64,000 nucleotides of DNA, taken from positions 5,711,001 through 5,775,000 of the forward strand of contig NC_045148.1 of NCBI RefSeq assembly GCF_008831285.2, given 5' to 3'. How positions within the stretch are numbered: the stretch's first letter is position 1; each line of letters begins with the position of its first letter. This document shows positions 52,500-64,000 of this stretch, one piece after another. The position numbers were made by a program, and so were the translations under genes. The notes under the pieces were generated by a model. That model ran no database searches. It was given only the letters and a program-made list of their open reading frames with translations, and was not told the DNA's origin. Source of the stretch: Nymphaea colorata. Lineage: Eukaryota; Streptophyta; Magnoliopsida; Nymphaeales; Nymphaeaceae.

Positions 52500-55035
52500 C
52501 CACCGCCCGTACATTTTTTTCCAAAAAAACGGAAATCACTCGGTACGTTTCGTTTTAATATAAAAGGCCACGAGCCTTCTCCCGCGTTTTTTTTTTTTTT
52601 GCCTGCTCTTGCTTCCTCCGCGGCAATTCCTCCATTCACTCGCTGGTGTTCGCAGCGTGATTTGTCCTTCACCCCCACAAGGGGAGTTTCCGCCATTCTC
52701 TGTCGTGTGATTCCGGCGTTCTCTCTTTGTTTGCCCTATGGGTTTGTCCAAATCCCCATCGTGCTCTTCAGTTTTCCGGCAATCGTCCACCGGATTGGAG
52801 GTAAGCTAATCAAACACCTTTATTTTTCTACAACAGATTGGGTTTCCACCGTCCTCCATTTTTCCTATTTTTTGTTGTTTTTTGAGTGCTGCTTTAGGGT
52901 GATATTGCCCTTAGTCATGCACTTTTGTTCTTCTTGGGTATTTTTGTCTTGTAGCCAACATTGTGTGATTCTATTGTGTGGGAGGAATCTTCGTTTTTTG
53001 TCGTCCAATATATTTGTATTGCTAACCGAATTCTTCGGTATGCTGTTTGGGTAAGTTTGGGTGACTTCATAAACAAATTTGGTTGCCAAACCCGTAAAAG
53101 AAAATAACAAGTTATGTATCAGAAATCATAAGCACGACTTTTGTCTTTTGCTTGGATTGTAGGTGTACTTGTTAAGAAAAATACAAAGGCTCCTTGTTGA
53201 GACTATATATCCTTTGAAATTTTCTTTGTTTTTTTTTTCTTCAATTTGTTGTCTGCTTGTGGAAGCGTCTTATTCCAATCATAGGAGATGAACTTCATGA
53301 AGCAACACAAAGTTGAGCTAGGGAGAAATATATACTAGTTCATAAACTGGTTTTATTTCTGTGTGCCTCCATCTGTTTCTGTTTAATTTAGGACTCACTT
53401 TTCCTGTCAGTGAGGGAACCACATAGATGCACACAATTGAAGGAAAAAATAAATGCTGGCTACGGAGTGAACATGTGAGCTTCAATTTTTTAGATATTGA
53501 GTTTTTCCAGGTGCAAACAATTATCCACTAACATGAACATGCTTCTGTAATTAATACTGAATTCTCTGCAATCTTCCCTTAGTGGTTCCTGCCAAAAGCA
53601 GAGATCGGGAATCAACCATCATATGTCAACATGGTTTCCTAGTACAGTAATGTTCAAAAGCCATTATTAAGAAGTATCTACTTTCAATAGATATGCATTC
53701 TTCTTGTGGTCTAGCTAATAAGGTTGGTAAAGTAGAGTTAAGGGAGACAAAGGTCAGCAGTTGCAGAATTTTCTATACTCAGATGGGGTCATTCTCAAAG
53801 TGCTGGTGCATGGTACTTATCTAACAATCTATGCCACTAACACAGGATGGAATTAGATGTTTTAAAGCTGTGCTAGAAGATCGAAGAAGATGGCTATGAG
53901 AGAAAAGGCAGCTTACTTAAAACCAAAATATAGTACCATCCGAAGAGAGAAGTTGGTTTTATATGTCGTCCCCGTGTGTGAAATTTCATGCATCATTTTA
54001 ATGATAACAAAAAATGCTCATGATTAATACAAGAAAAAACTTTAAGCCGGTTTTGTACGCCGTCCCCATGTATGAAATTTCATGCGCTATTTTAATGATG
54101 ACAAAAAAGAAACAACGAGCCTTACTATTTTTCTTGAGAAGTACACCTATAATCAAAGCAAAAGACAAAATAGTGTCTATGATTTCTGATTACATATACA
54201 CGTTGACTTGTTATGTTCTGCCATTTTGCCTATTCGGTGGAATCTCAGGAGGCATAAATTGATTTCTCAATTCCAAGGGGAGGAGAAAAAAGAATATTGC
54301 ATCAAAGGGTGCAGTATTCTCTTCTACAGTAATGCAATCTGCTGCAATGGTAGGGAAGGCGTTAAATTGATTGTCTAAATGCAAAAGAGAGGACAAAACC
54401 GATTTTTTAGACAACAATTTTGTTTTCCAAGTGGCCGAAATTTACCAGAAATTTACCAAACCGTAAACTAAAGCATCCGATTAGCATTACAAGAATATTG
54501 AAAGACAAAAAGACGAAGGTTCCTCTAGCACAAAAGCGTTTGGGCTTCATCTATCATGCGATGTTCGCTACTAAAACAAAAATACCCAAGAAAAAAAAAA
54601 AAAGAACAGCGCAGGACAAAGACAATATCAAACGATTCAAACCTAAAACAACACTTCAAAAAAACCAAAAAATCTAAAAAATGGAGGATGGTTAAAACCC
54701 AATTCGTTGTAGAAAAAAGGAAAGGCGTTTGATTTGCTTACCTCCAGTCCGGTGGACGATAGGCGGAAAAATGAAGGAAGCGCAACGGGAACTTCGGACG
54801 AACCTGTCCGGGTGGACCACCGGAATCACACAACACCGACAGAGGACGGTGGAAACCCCCTTTGTAGAGGCGAACACCAGAGAGAGCATGGAGACACTAT
54901 CGTGAAGGAAACAAAGGCAGAGAGAAAAAAACACGGGGAAGGCTCGCGGATTTTTATATTAAAACAGAATGTATACTGGTGATCGAAAAACACCGGTATA
55001 AATTGTTCTGTACGCTGGAAGTGATTATTTATAGC
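52500..55035. mobile_element. large diverged inverted-repeat element (MULE-like)
   Basis: A left arm (about 52500-53205) and a right arm (about 54105-55035) are homologous in opposite orientation. Shared landmarks include TTTTAATATAAAA, CGTCCACCGGA(T/C)TGGAGGTAAG, AACAGATTGGGTTTCCACCG or its variant, CTTGGGTATTTTTGT, CAGAAATCATA and TAGGTGTACTT. Arms of 0.7-0.9 kb around about 0.9 kb of non-coding DNA resemble the long terminal inverted repeats of non-autonomous Mutator-like elements. The arms differ by many substitutions and by an insertion in the right one, so the element is old. No transposase, 9-bp duplication or sharp ends were found. Confidence 0.55.
53938..54115. repeat. direct repeat inside the large inverted-repeat element
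   Basis: Two ~65-bp copies (about 53948-54012 and 54048-54110) share GTCCCC(G/A)TGT(G/A)TGAAATTTCATGC and ATTTTAATGAT(A/G)ACAAAAAA. They lie about 100 bp apart at the inner edge of the right arm. Confidence 0.7.
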
Positions 55036-55958
55036 GGTGGATAGAAACAGCCTCATCATTGTAGAACTATGTCGACTTGTCCTGTTTATATCGACGATCC
55101 CATTTGCGGGTCTACAATTTCGTGCTCGTTGACCACCTATACCAGTCTATGTTTTCACCGGTATAGATGTTCCCAACCTATGCCAAAATGTGTTGGTAGT
55201 CTAAAACCGGTAAACATCTTCCACCTAGTGCTGCTGGGAATGATATGGTTTATGGAGGCCAGAAAGTGGTTGTATCAAGCATGGTTACTCGGGTTCTTTG
55301 TGAAGTTGCTTCATTTATAAAAGGTGCCATTCTTTGCTTGGAGGCATTGCCCTCCATATTCTTACTACTCTTATGAACATCCACTTGTTGTTCTTTGTCT
55401 TTTTTAGCCTGCTTAACTCTGTGTTAAGAGGCTCGAAATATTATTAGTAATCACTCTCTCTCCTTCTCTCTTAAATAACATTATTGCCTACCCAAGCATC
55501 AGCTAAACAGGGCTTTCGATGTGAGAAGAAAACGGACGTCAAGCGAACCATGTCAGGCTTCAATTCCATGAAATTTGCAACCGGTAATACCTATTACAGA
55601 TCACATCCATCAAATCCATAATACGCGAGTAGGGCATGCAATGCAGATAATGGAGTGAAAACTTTTATCTCATTGGGTGGATCTCTCCAATAACAGGGAG
55701 AATCTTGTCATCACAAAACTTACAACAGAGCACAGACACGTGAGCAGAGTTCCACATTTTCCGGGCAACGAGACCTTGGCTACAACACCATCACTAATCA
55801 ATATTTACGTGGAAGTTGACTAAACAGGAACAAGCACACCACATGTCAACTTAGAAAACGGAAAAGGTGGACGAAGGTAGGCTGACACGAGAATACGGCA
55901 TTTTCTGAGGGCATCAGCTTCACAGGAGATAACAGATGGAGGACAGCAACAAATCGTT
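55036..55958. other. intergenic and kinase 3' flank
   Basis: No gene, RNA or defined repeat is seen between the inverted-repeat element and the kinase stop codon (55959-55961). The last few hundred bases should contain the kinase 3' untranslated region on the minus strand. Confidence 0.4.
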
Positions 55959-58900
55959 TTATTGTTTAGACTTATCGCCTGAAGTTCCCAGCTTTTCAGA
56001 CATCATTCGCAGGCGTTTAACAATCTCCGGGAAGGAAGGCCGAGAAGCAGGATCGGTAGACCAGCACTGTTCCATGAGTGCCCTCCATTCAGGTTCACAC
56101 CCGTCTGGAACTGGTGGCCTTAGAGTATTGTTTACAATCCCACCTGCAATTGGTTGCATATTAAAGCATTTACCACCATTGACAAGAAAGGGATCCAAAA
56201 CATGAGAAAGCTCTTTTAGACCATGAATTGCTTATCAAGAGACATACCAATAATTGCACCACCTGGGATATCAGCATAAGGCTCCTCGCCTGTTAGAATT
56301 TCCCACAAGACAATGCCAAAGGAGAACACATCTACCTGCCAACAGTAAGGGTAGTGACTAAACTGACGGTCATGTTTTATGTTGCTTTCAGGAAGTGCGA
56401 GATGATAGAAAGGGAAAAGGAATCTAGTACCTTGTCAGAGACCTTAGTGCAATTTCCATTTAGTAATTCTGGAGCCATCCATGGAAGGGTTCCATTCATA
56501 CACCCAGAAACCATTGTATTTTCTTTTATTTTGGACATACCAAAGTCGGTAACCTAGTTAGAGACATCGTCAGCATCCAATAGTGCTATTAGCTAAATGT
56601 CTGAAGGGTGACCAGTTAAATAAAGAACAAGGTTCCACAGAAGGATCAGATCAGGGTTAGTCAGAGAATTAAACTAAAAAAAACAACTCAAATGGAGCCA
56701 GAAAATGTTACCTTGCAAATTCTCAGGTTGACCAGAACATTATCAGACTTGAGATCAAAATGGATAACATTTTTTGAATGCAAATACTCCATACCAAATG
56801 CTGTCTCCATGGCAAATTTGAGTTTTTTCTGTTGGTCGAGGGACCTACAACAACAAAATCCAAGTAAGACACCATGAGCACACAGCTGACTAGATAATGA
56901 AACGAATGATAAGGTTTACAATCAGATTCACCTGCCTTTCTGCTGCAAAACATCCTTAAGAGAGCCATGCGCCATGTACTCCGTTACTGTGGCAAATGTT
57001 CCTCCAGGCCCATCTTTTACAATTCCATAGAATGTCACAACATTCGGATGTTGGAGTTTTGAAAGAATGGTTGCTTCCTTCCAGAAGTCCCTGATCTGAA
57101 TATGTTTGACCCTCCCCTCAGTTGCAATTAATTAGATTACCGATAAAAGAGCATAATAAGAAAAGTGGGAAAGAGAGTGTTGTAAGGAGCTGGTGGTGGC
57201 AGGGAAAAAAAAAAAAGAGAAAACTGACCAGGCGTGCTTGATCAGATGAACTCCCAAAGAAAGAGCTTCTCTTGATTCGCTTAATGGCAACATCTGAACC
57301 TTTCCATTTGCCATGATAGACAGTGCCAAATGTGCCAGATCCTAGTTCTCTCAGCTCCTCAAGGTCAGCACGCTTTATAATCTGTTCCTTGAGATTAAGT
57401 TTTTGAATTGTGAGTTGAAGAGAAATAGTATTTAATTTTAAACGTTTTGATCTGACTACACTGGTAACTGGAATTGAAATAAATTCCATTTATAAGCATT
57501 TGATCATACCTAGGCAATCATCACCCATATAAAGAAAATTTTTAGCAACCCAGGCAAAAAGGAGAAACATACCAACATAAGAAAGCTTTCGAGAAGATAC
57601 AAATCTTGTTGTTAGTTCAGTTATATGGAAACTAATCAAAATTACATAGTCAAAATCCTAGCTAATCTAAACAGATCAGACTCTAGGAGAAATCCTTCCA
57701 GAAGCCACATCTTCTTGGCAATGCTTATATGCAACCCTTATGATTCTTGACTAAAGAACACCTACAATTATACAAATTACAAATACGATGTAATCTAAAC
57801 TAAAACATGAGACAATATGCAATATGCATGGAGGGCAAACATTCTAGAGGTCGAATTTATCAATTGCTTATGACATTAAAGAGCATGAAATTCAACTCCT
57901 ATACCTTAGCCTCTACAAAACCCTAATTAGTGCAAGATTTACTGAATATTCCGTAACCTATGAATTTTGTTTCTGGATTGAGCAGTTAACCTGCTATTTT
58001 ATGCATTCAAAAGCCATATCAGAGTGTTAGCCTCCACAAACTTGGGAACCCTTACAAGGCAACCCCAATCAGAGACTCACACACTAAGCCTAAATCTCAG
58101 ATTAGGTTTCTCCCTCACAGAGGGCCACACACTGAAAAACCTATTGTAAAACCCACTCAGATCCTTCAATCCTTATTTATAAGCCTGCTGGATCAGTTCC
58201 ATTGGGGATCTGATCCAATCCCATACCCATGCCTAACAGGGAGTTTCATGCAGATAAAAAATAGTTAAGTTTAATTTGATTCAGGATTTAGTGGATTAAA
58301 CTATGAGGAGATTTGCAGGAGTAGTTATTGCATAGTTTACTTATACACCAAGCTGTTTTTCTACATAAACAGTTGATTGCAAGTTTTCCTTTTTGTTTGA
58401 AGGATAAACTCGAATAAATTGCCCTAATGTAAGTTAACTATTTTTGCATCTATAAGCATCACAAGATAAGCAAGTGAAAACCCTTAAATTTCTGTAAGCC
58501 ATCTTCATAACACAAGCTGCTTCACGAGGCCTTGATGAACAAAAAGCTGCTCATGCAAATAGACTCCAAGTCAGCCAGAAGCCAAATACAAAGATCAGAG
58601 AAGGCGTAAATTAAGTGAAAGTGGAACCCATCTCGCCTGCAACTCGTGTATGCCAAGCTCCTCTAGAGAAAGGTCAATTCTAAGCTCACCATCATTCTCC
58701 TTTTCTGCTTCACCATCCTGAAACCAAAGAAAGACTTGATGAATCTACTAGAGTAAAGAGTAAAAGTATCTGCCAGAGGACTAAAATTATGATACTAAAT
58801 GAAGTACCTTCGGTTCAAGACCAGATGGTGCCTCACCACCAGCAATGTAGGAACAGTGAGCAGCATCTTCAGCACTTGCGCATTTAGTATCCATATCCAC

Positions 58901-61900
58901 CACATCTGTAATGACATTTGGAGAAGGATGGACCCCCATGAACAAAGTGGAGGCCTCATTTCCAATAGCAGCAGGTGAATCTTCAGGGATTGTCTTATCA
59001 TGGCCTTGGATATGGAGGTGCAATGGCATGCCATCAGCCTGAAATGGCATACAATTGCAAGTCCTGGTTTCAATTTCACAACCCCTCACAGAATCAGAAG
59101 AAATCACAGTATCCTGGTCAAAAAGTGGTATATCTTTCCAGTTGAACTCCTCTTGTGCCAGTCTCCAGAAAGACCAGTTCTCTGATTCTTGGTTATTCAC
59201 TGCCAAGCTTACACCAACCTCACTGTTATGCATCATACCAGTTCCTGACAGTTCTTCCTTAGAATCTTTGAAGAATAGAGGAGAAATGCCTGGAGAAAGT
59301 GCGGCTTTAACATTTACGATGTCGTCTTCAGCAGATCCCACTCCCCATGGCTGATGCATCTGAGAACTAAATTCAGCATATTCCTCTTCCATTACTAATG
59401 CATGGAAATGTCTATTTACTGTTTCTTTTTCCCTTTTCAGGCCAGACAGCATCTTACACAAGCTGGAAGTAAATTCTAATTGGGATGCATTGTCACTTCC
59501 AGATTTGGTTTCTATAAGATGAGATGTCTGAGCCTTTTGATTGATAAATGGTTGCTCTTTAAGCTGAAGAGAGTCTGATGTTTCTGGTCTATATGGAGGG
59601 GGAAGTAGACCTTTTTTCTCTTTTACATGTGGAGGCCCGTTCTTTGTCACATGCCGTCGAGCTTTGCCTTCCTTGGAACTATTACCCTCAAGCCTTCCTT
59701 CTTTAGCTTCATTGGAGATCTTATGATCGAGTTTCTCAGTGTTGTGTTCCTTAGAAACATTATAGGCATTGTTGGGCACCGTTTCTGATAAATGTGCAGC
59801 AGCATTTTGGTGAACTTGCTCCTTTTTCACAAAATGATGTTCGCTGCTCACTGTAGTTACCAGGTGTTCTAGTGAGGATTTCTCAACATAGAACGCTACT
59901 TCATTTTTTGCATCTCCTCCCTCCTTAGTGTGCTCATGTGCTGCTTCAGCAAAGGATTTTTCAGACTCCACACTAGATTCTCCAAGGTCATATAAGTGGT
60001 TACCAACCATGGGTTCCTTCCAAACTGGGACCTCAGGAAATTGAGACAAACTGGGAGCCTCCAACATCTCATGCTTTGCCTTTTGGGTGAGTGACCCAGG
60101 AAAAGTTTTAAGTTGTTGAGAGTGCATCATTATGCCCTCAAGTACAAGGTCCATTCCTGAAGAAGGCCGCAATGCACCAAAAATTTCTCTATGCACCGTA
60201 CCAGTTGTGGGTTCCATAATAGGCTCCCACTGCTGCACATGCATCAAGTTAGAAGAACAAGCAGAATCCTCAAATTTTGAAAATCTGGCCAGTGAATCCA
60301 TGTGTGCTTGCATAATCCTCCCAGACTGAAAGATGTGCGTCGGGAGCATCGTCGGTTCAAAATAGCTATACCTTGTCTCAATTTTTTCTTGTTGAGTAAT
60401 AACCCTTCCATATGAATCACCATAATCATCATCAAGGTGATTACCCTCAGCTTCATGGGCTTGACCGGCATAGACAGAATGAGGTGGTCGAGGATCAGGC
60501 CTATAGGCCTTTGGGTGTTCTGAGGATAAGGACTTGGTGCCTCCATTCAGAGTAGAAGCAACTGTGACTTCATCAGCTTTGTGATAAATTGAAAGTGGAA
60601 ATCCTCCCAAGTGCTTAGTTAAGTGAAGATCATTGTTCCCAGTGTTATGGCCTGTGAGTGCCACACCATCATGTTGTTGATTCATATGATGAACCCTGTT
60701 TTCTGAGTCCCAACCACTAGTATTATAATCTCCCTGAGCTGCAACTGGTCTACCATCAAGTTTGATATCTTCCTCTCCAAAGTGTGCTTCCTTAAATTGA
60801 CAGGATGGGGCAGGAAAATCAGAAACATGAGGAGAGAGTAGCATCTGAGATGGACCAACTTGTAGGGGTTCTTTTAAATGTGGACAGTAAGAACGTTGAC
60901 TTAGCTTGTTCACTTGTTCAGCTGGTGTTACCTTTCTACTGTCCATATGGTGGCCGGTCACAAGAGGATCCATAAATGAGAGTAAATGAGGCTCGTGAAA
61001 TACAAAATGAGGTGCATTTTCAAAATAAAATTGTCTATTTGAATCCTGTCGATTCAATATACCATACTGAATCCCTTTGGAAGAAATTGCAGCATCTGCA
61101 GCAGTATTTGGTGGTGCAGTATGAAAGAGTTCGTTTGATGCAGGCAGAAGCATGTCAGATGCTGAAGTAGAAGAAACAATATGTGATTCAACTCTCTCAC
61201 CTGCACTATTGACAGTGACTGTGTCATTCAAATAAGTTCTTGTTGTGGAAGCTAAACCTTGTGTGCCATACCCAGGTTCAGCTAAACCGTTAATAGCTGC
61301 AACATAATGGTTACAGTGACTACTATAATACCTGGGGTGACCGTTGATGAGACTAACATACTCTAGGTCACTCAGGGAAAAGAGAAAAACCCTTGGCATG
61401 TGAGAGCTTTCAACCTCTCCTGCACTACTACTCCATTCCTCCATCATGTTCTGAAGATCGTCGTCAGAACTGACAGAAATGAGTTCATCGAAATCCCCTT
61501 CAGGCAACAGATACTTGATCAGACAGACTTGATTATAAACTGCCAACATTTCCTTCATGAATTCCTGAAAGGAAATATTTCTTTTAATCCTTACAATTCG
61601 AGTATCACCTCCAGCATATCTAAGTTTTCCATCACAAGGCCTTGGCAACATTTTACCACCATAGCTGCACCTAAGCTTGATCTTCCCCGACAATGAATTC
61701 TCGGAAGCAGAATCAGAAGCACTGGCATCAGAACCATATTCAGCAAGAACAGAATAACCATCTGTAAGAGGAAAGCGATGAACCTGACCTCTACTGCTGC
61801 CTTCACCGGACAAATTTCTCAATGCATTTTCTGCTGACTCTTTGTTCACTTTGTTTGCAAATCTAGGATATCCCTGATTCCCTGATACTCTAGAATGCAG

Positions 61901-62245
61901 CATAGTTTCTCCTGCAACTGTCAAAGGCTCGGATGCACCTTTGAATCCCATGAAGGGAACACCAAGCACAGCCTTGTCAACCAAATCAGAAGACAGATTG
62001 CTGCTACCAATTGCATCGGCTATAATATGGCAGCTTGATGCAGATGGTTCATAGGATCTTGGAAATGCTCCGCGCTCTTGTAGGAACCCCAAAACAAATT
62101 CTTCTCCCGTCTGAATGGAGACATTTGCTGGCCTTTCTGTGCCCGTAAAAGTGCGATCAAGCTGTCTCAGGTTTGAGCTGACAGAGAGAGGAGGCACCAT
62201 TTTCCAATCCATGCTTCGGTACCAGAGTTGTGCGGAGGTATTCAA
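55959..62245 (-). CDS. PB1-domain Raf-like MAPKKK (plant group B4 type)
   Basis: This predicted Ser/Thr kinase has an N-terminal PB1 domain. Plant B4 Raf-like kinases act in osmotic-stress and ABA signalling through SnRK2 kinases; this role is inferred from the family. Exons, high to low: 58808-62245, 58637-58717, 57229-57381, 56932-57095, 56712-56844, 56431-56553, 56248-56335, 55959-56143, giving 1454 aa. PB1 spans about residues 188-273 ([16 protein letters not shown] to the acidic [13 protein letters not shown]). The kinase domain has the Gly loop GSGTFGTV (from 1187), VAIK Lys1207, HFDLKSDN with catalytic D1309, DFG at 1326-1328 and [12 protein letters not shown] replaces HRD, so it is a non-RD kinase, as usual in this group. 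The middle ~800 residues are low-conservation and polar. The first exon is one unbroken 1146-codon frame. The exon 2 donor appears to be GC, which is the one uncertain junction. Confidence 0.93.
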
Positions 62246-64000
62246 CTACTTTTTCACATCATGAAAACTTCTTCATTTACATACCCATGAAAGGAATTAG
62301 CTCCAAAAATCAACCTTATCATATCCCTCATGGGCAGCATCCCAGTTACCAAGCAACCAAATCCCCAGTTCTCCAATTGCTACGGGAGGACAATATGATT
62401 ACGTATTGAATTATCGATTTATGGAAGCTTCCCTAACCAAAACCACCATTAAACAAACGAAGTAGGAAAAGCAAGGGAAAAGGAAAACAAATTCAGAGAT
62501 TCAAAGTCATGAAAATAGTAATGCTGAGTGGATTTGCAACAAGTAGGTGCCACTTCCACCTAAATAATAATTTCTTGGGATATCTAGAATATATGAGAGC
62601 ACCATTCAGGAAAGAAAAAGGAGAATAAATTAGAAAAGATTCATGGTGGTGAAACGATAGCAACAATAGACAGCCAGAGATGCTAAAAAACAAGAGACAA
62701 GAATAGAAATACCAACAACGGGAAACTCAAAGAACTGACAAAAAAGCAGAAAAGGAGTGTGAAATCTATTGAAAAATATTAACAACAAGGATTTCTCTAT
62801 CCGATGGAATGCCGGAAGCTCACCACAGCGCCAGCGAGAACTCTGCTTATGAATAGTGACTTGGAGGTGCAGTTGGAGTTGAAGAAAGAAGAAATTCAGA
62901 AACTACCGACTGAAAGGAGCTGGAATCAGTTGATTACGTGTGCCCAGTGTGGAAGCCGAACCCAACTAAAATCTGCCGATTTTAAATCAAAACAAATGAG
63001 AAACCAAGCACAGTACACTGATATTTCGTCGGCATTTCTCCCCTTCGTGTTTGAATTCCTCGCCGGCTTAAAACATGGATCATTAACATATAGGCTCCAA
63101 AAGAGATAAGAAATCTAAATGGCGGCTAAACTTTTCATGTTTCATCCGGATGGTTAACTTTTTTAAGGAAATGTCAAGACTACTGTTTTCAGTAATTCGG
63201 TATTTATCTGTTTTTGCGGCTAGGCCAAAACTGACCTAAGAGCAAGTTATCCTAAAGTTAATTCGAATCCGTCACTCCTACCGGCCAGAATCGACACAAA
63301 AAAAAAAAGATACTAGTTGCCTCAATTCAGGTACCATAATTTAGTTTCTTCTAAATATTTGACATTTGTTAATGGTTTAATATCATACACATATACATAT
63401 ATTTGGGGCAGTGTTAAAAATTTTTCATTAGCAAAACCAAACTATAGCTTAAAATCTTTGACAGGGATCAAAATATGATTTCTATACAGCTTAAATATAT
63501 ATTTTTTAAAAATTGACATGTAGATCTAATTATATGTATGAAGTATATATAGGATCTCCAGAAGTACGTTCATATTTTGCGTACGTATTTTCCAGTTTTA
63601 TTTTACATTGTCAAACTGCTTTTCTTAAATTCATGACAGCAGCTCAATCTTTTTGTTATTTACAGCTAGTAATTTCTCGGATTATTCGCGTCCCTTTTTT
63701 GGTTTGAAAATTTTTCTGAGGATTCCTTGAAATTTTAATCGATTAGTTTCTTTGGTATGTAGATCAGAACCTACCTCTTTATACCTCTTCACTTTTTTAC
63801 TGACTAGGATGTGGGCAGTATCTTATGAAAATGGTTTTAGATGGTTCTTCTTTGGAGCTTATAATTTATAAGGGTATCTTTCTTACCCGTGTCTCCTTGG
63901 GAAGTGCCAAAGGGAGAGACTGATTCCATGAAACCGGAGTTTCTAGATGCAAATCTTGGAAAAGAAAAATAAAGAAGATTGCTATAGCTATAATTTCCAA
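62246..64000. other. 5' flank of the kinase gene, no other gene seen
   Basis: This should contain the kinase promoter and 5' leader, possibly with a leader intron, on the minus strand. Short open frames (for example 62804-63109) have no recognisable homology. The last kilobase is AT-rich, with no feature I can support. Confidence 0.4.

Noticed and set aside
52458-53054. 198-codon plus frame in the left arm of the inverted-repeat element
   Set aside because: The other arm does not keep the frame, so there is no sign of coding constraint.

Overview
This window is nuclear DNA from a flowering plant. It has intron-rich genes with GT-AG junctions, AT-rich intergenic DNA, long dinucleotide microsatellites, two Ty1/copia elements, an L1-type LINE and several hAT-like pieces. 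The proteins are plant types: a plastid-targeted aspartate-semialdehyde dehydrogenase and a PB1-Raf-like kinase. The species cannot be named from what is visible.

Layout. 1-3.2 kb: a defective hAT element (minus strand) flanked by arrays of a GTATCG/CGATAC motif. 4.06-6.95 kb: the last five exons of a mitochondrial OXA1-type insertase (plus). 7.3-12.6 kb: an old copia element (minus) with both LTRs and a perfect 5-bp target-site duplication. 12.7-13.1 kb: a hAT-type MITE. 14.7-19.5 kb: a second copia element (minus) whose LTRs carry a 24-bp tandem array. 20.5-22.4 kb: a degenerate L1 LINE (minus). 24.2-30.1 kb: a complete 11-exon ASADH gene (minus). 30-35 kb: intergenic DNA with a very long microsatellite and a nearly perfect foldback. 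35.4-51.5 kb: a complete EXO1-type exonuclease gene (minus) with TE-filled introns. 52.5-55.0 kb: a diverged large inverted-repeat element. 55.96-62.2 kb: a complete B4-type Raf-like protein kinase (minus).

I rebuilt all exon models by hand, checking splice sites and codon phase. They give ASADH at 381 aa, the kinase at 1454 aa and EXO1 at about 685 aa. One EXO1 micro-exon is provisional. The four genes are unrelated in function (mitochondrial protein insertion, amino-acid synthesis, DNA repair, stress signalling) and nothing suggests a cluster.

The most interesting signal is splicing in EXO1. One 101-bp intron is out of frame when read as GT-AG, but fits a U12-type AT-AC intron exactly: an ATATCCTT donor, a TTTCTTAAC branch site and an AC acceptor, which restore the conserved reading frame. 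A second intron of the same gene starts with the canonical U12 donor GTATCCTT. Other structures worth attention are the foldback at 33.7-34.1 kb, the large inverted-repeat element beside EXO1, a MITE family inserted twice in EXO1 introns, and the palindromic arrays around the hAT remnant.
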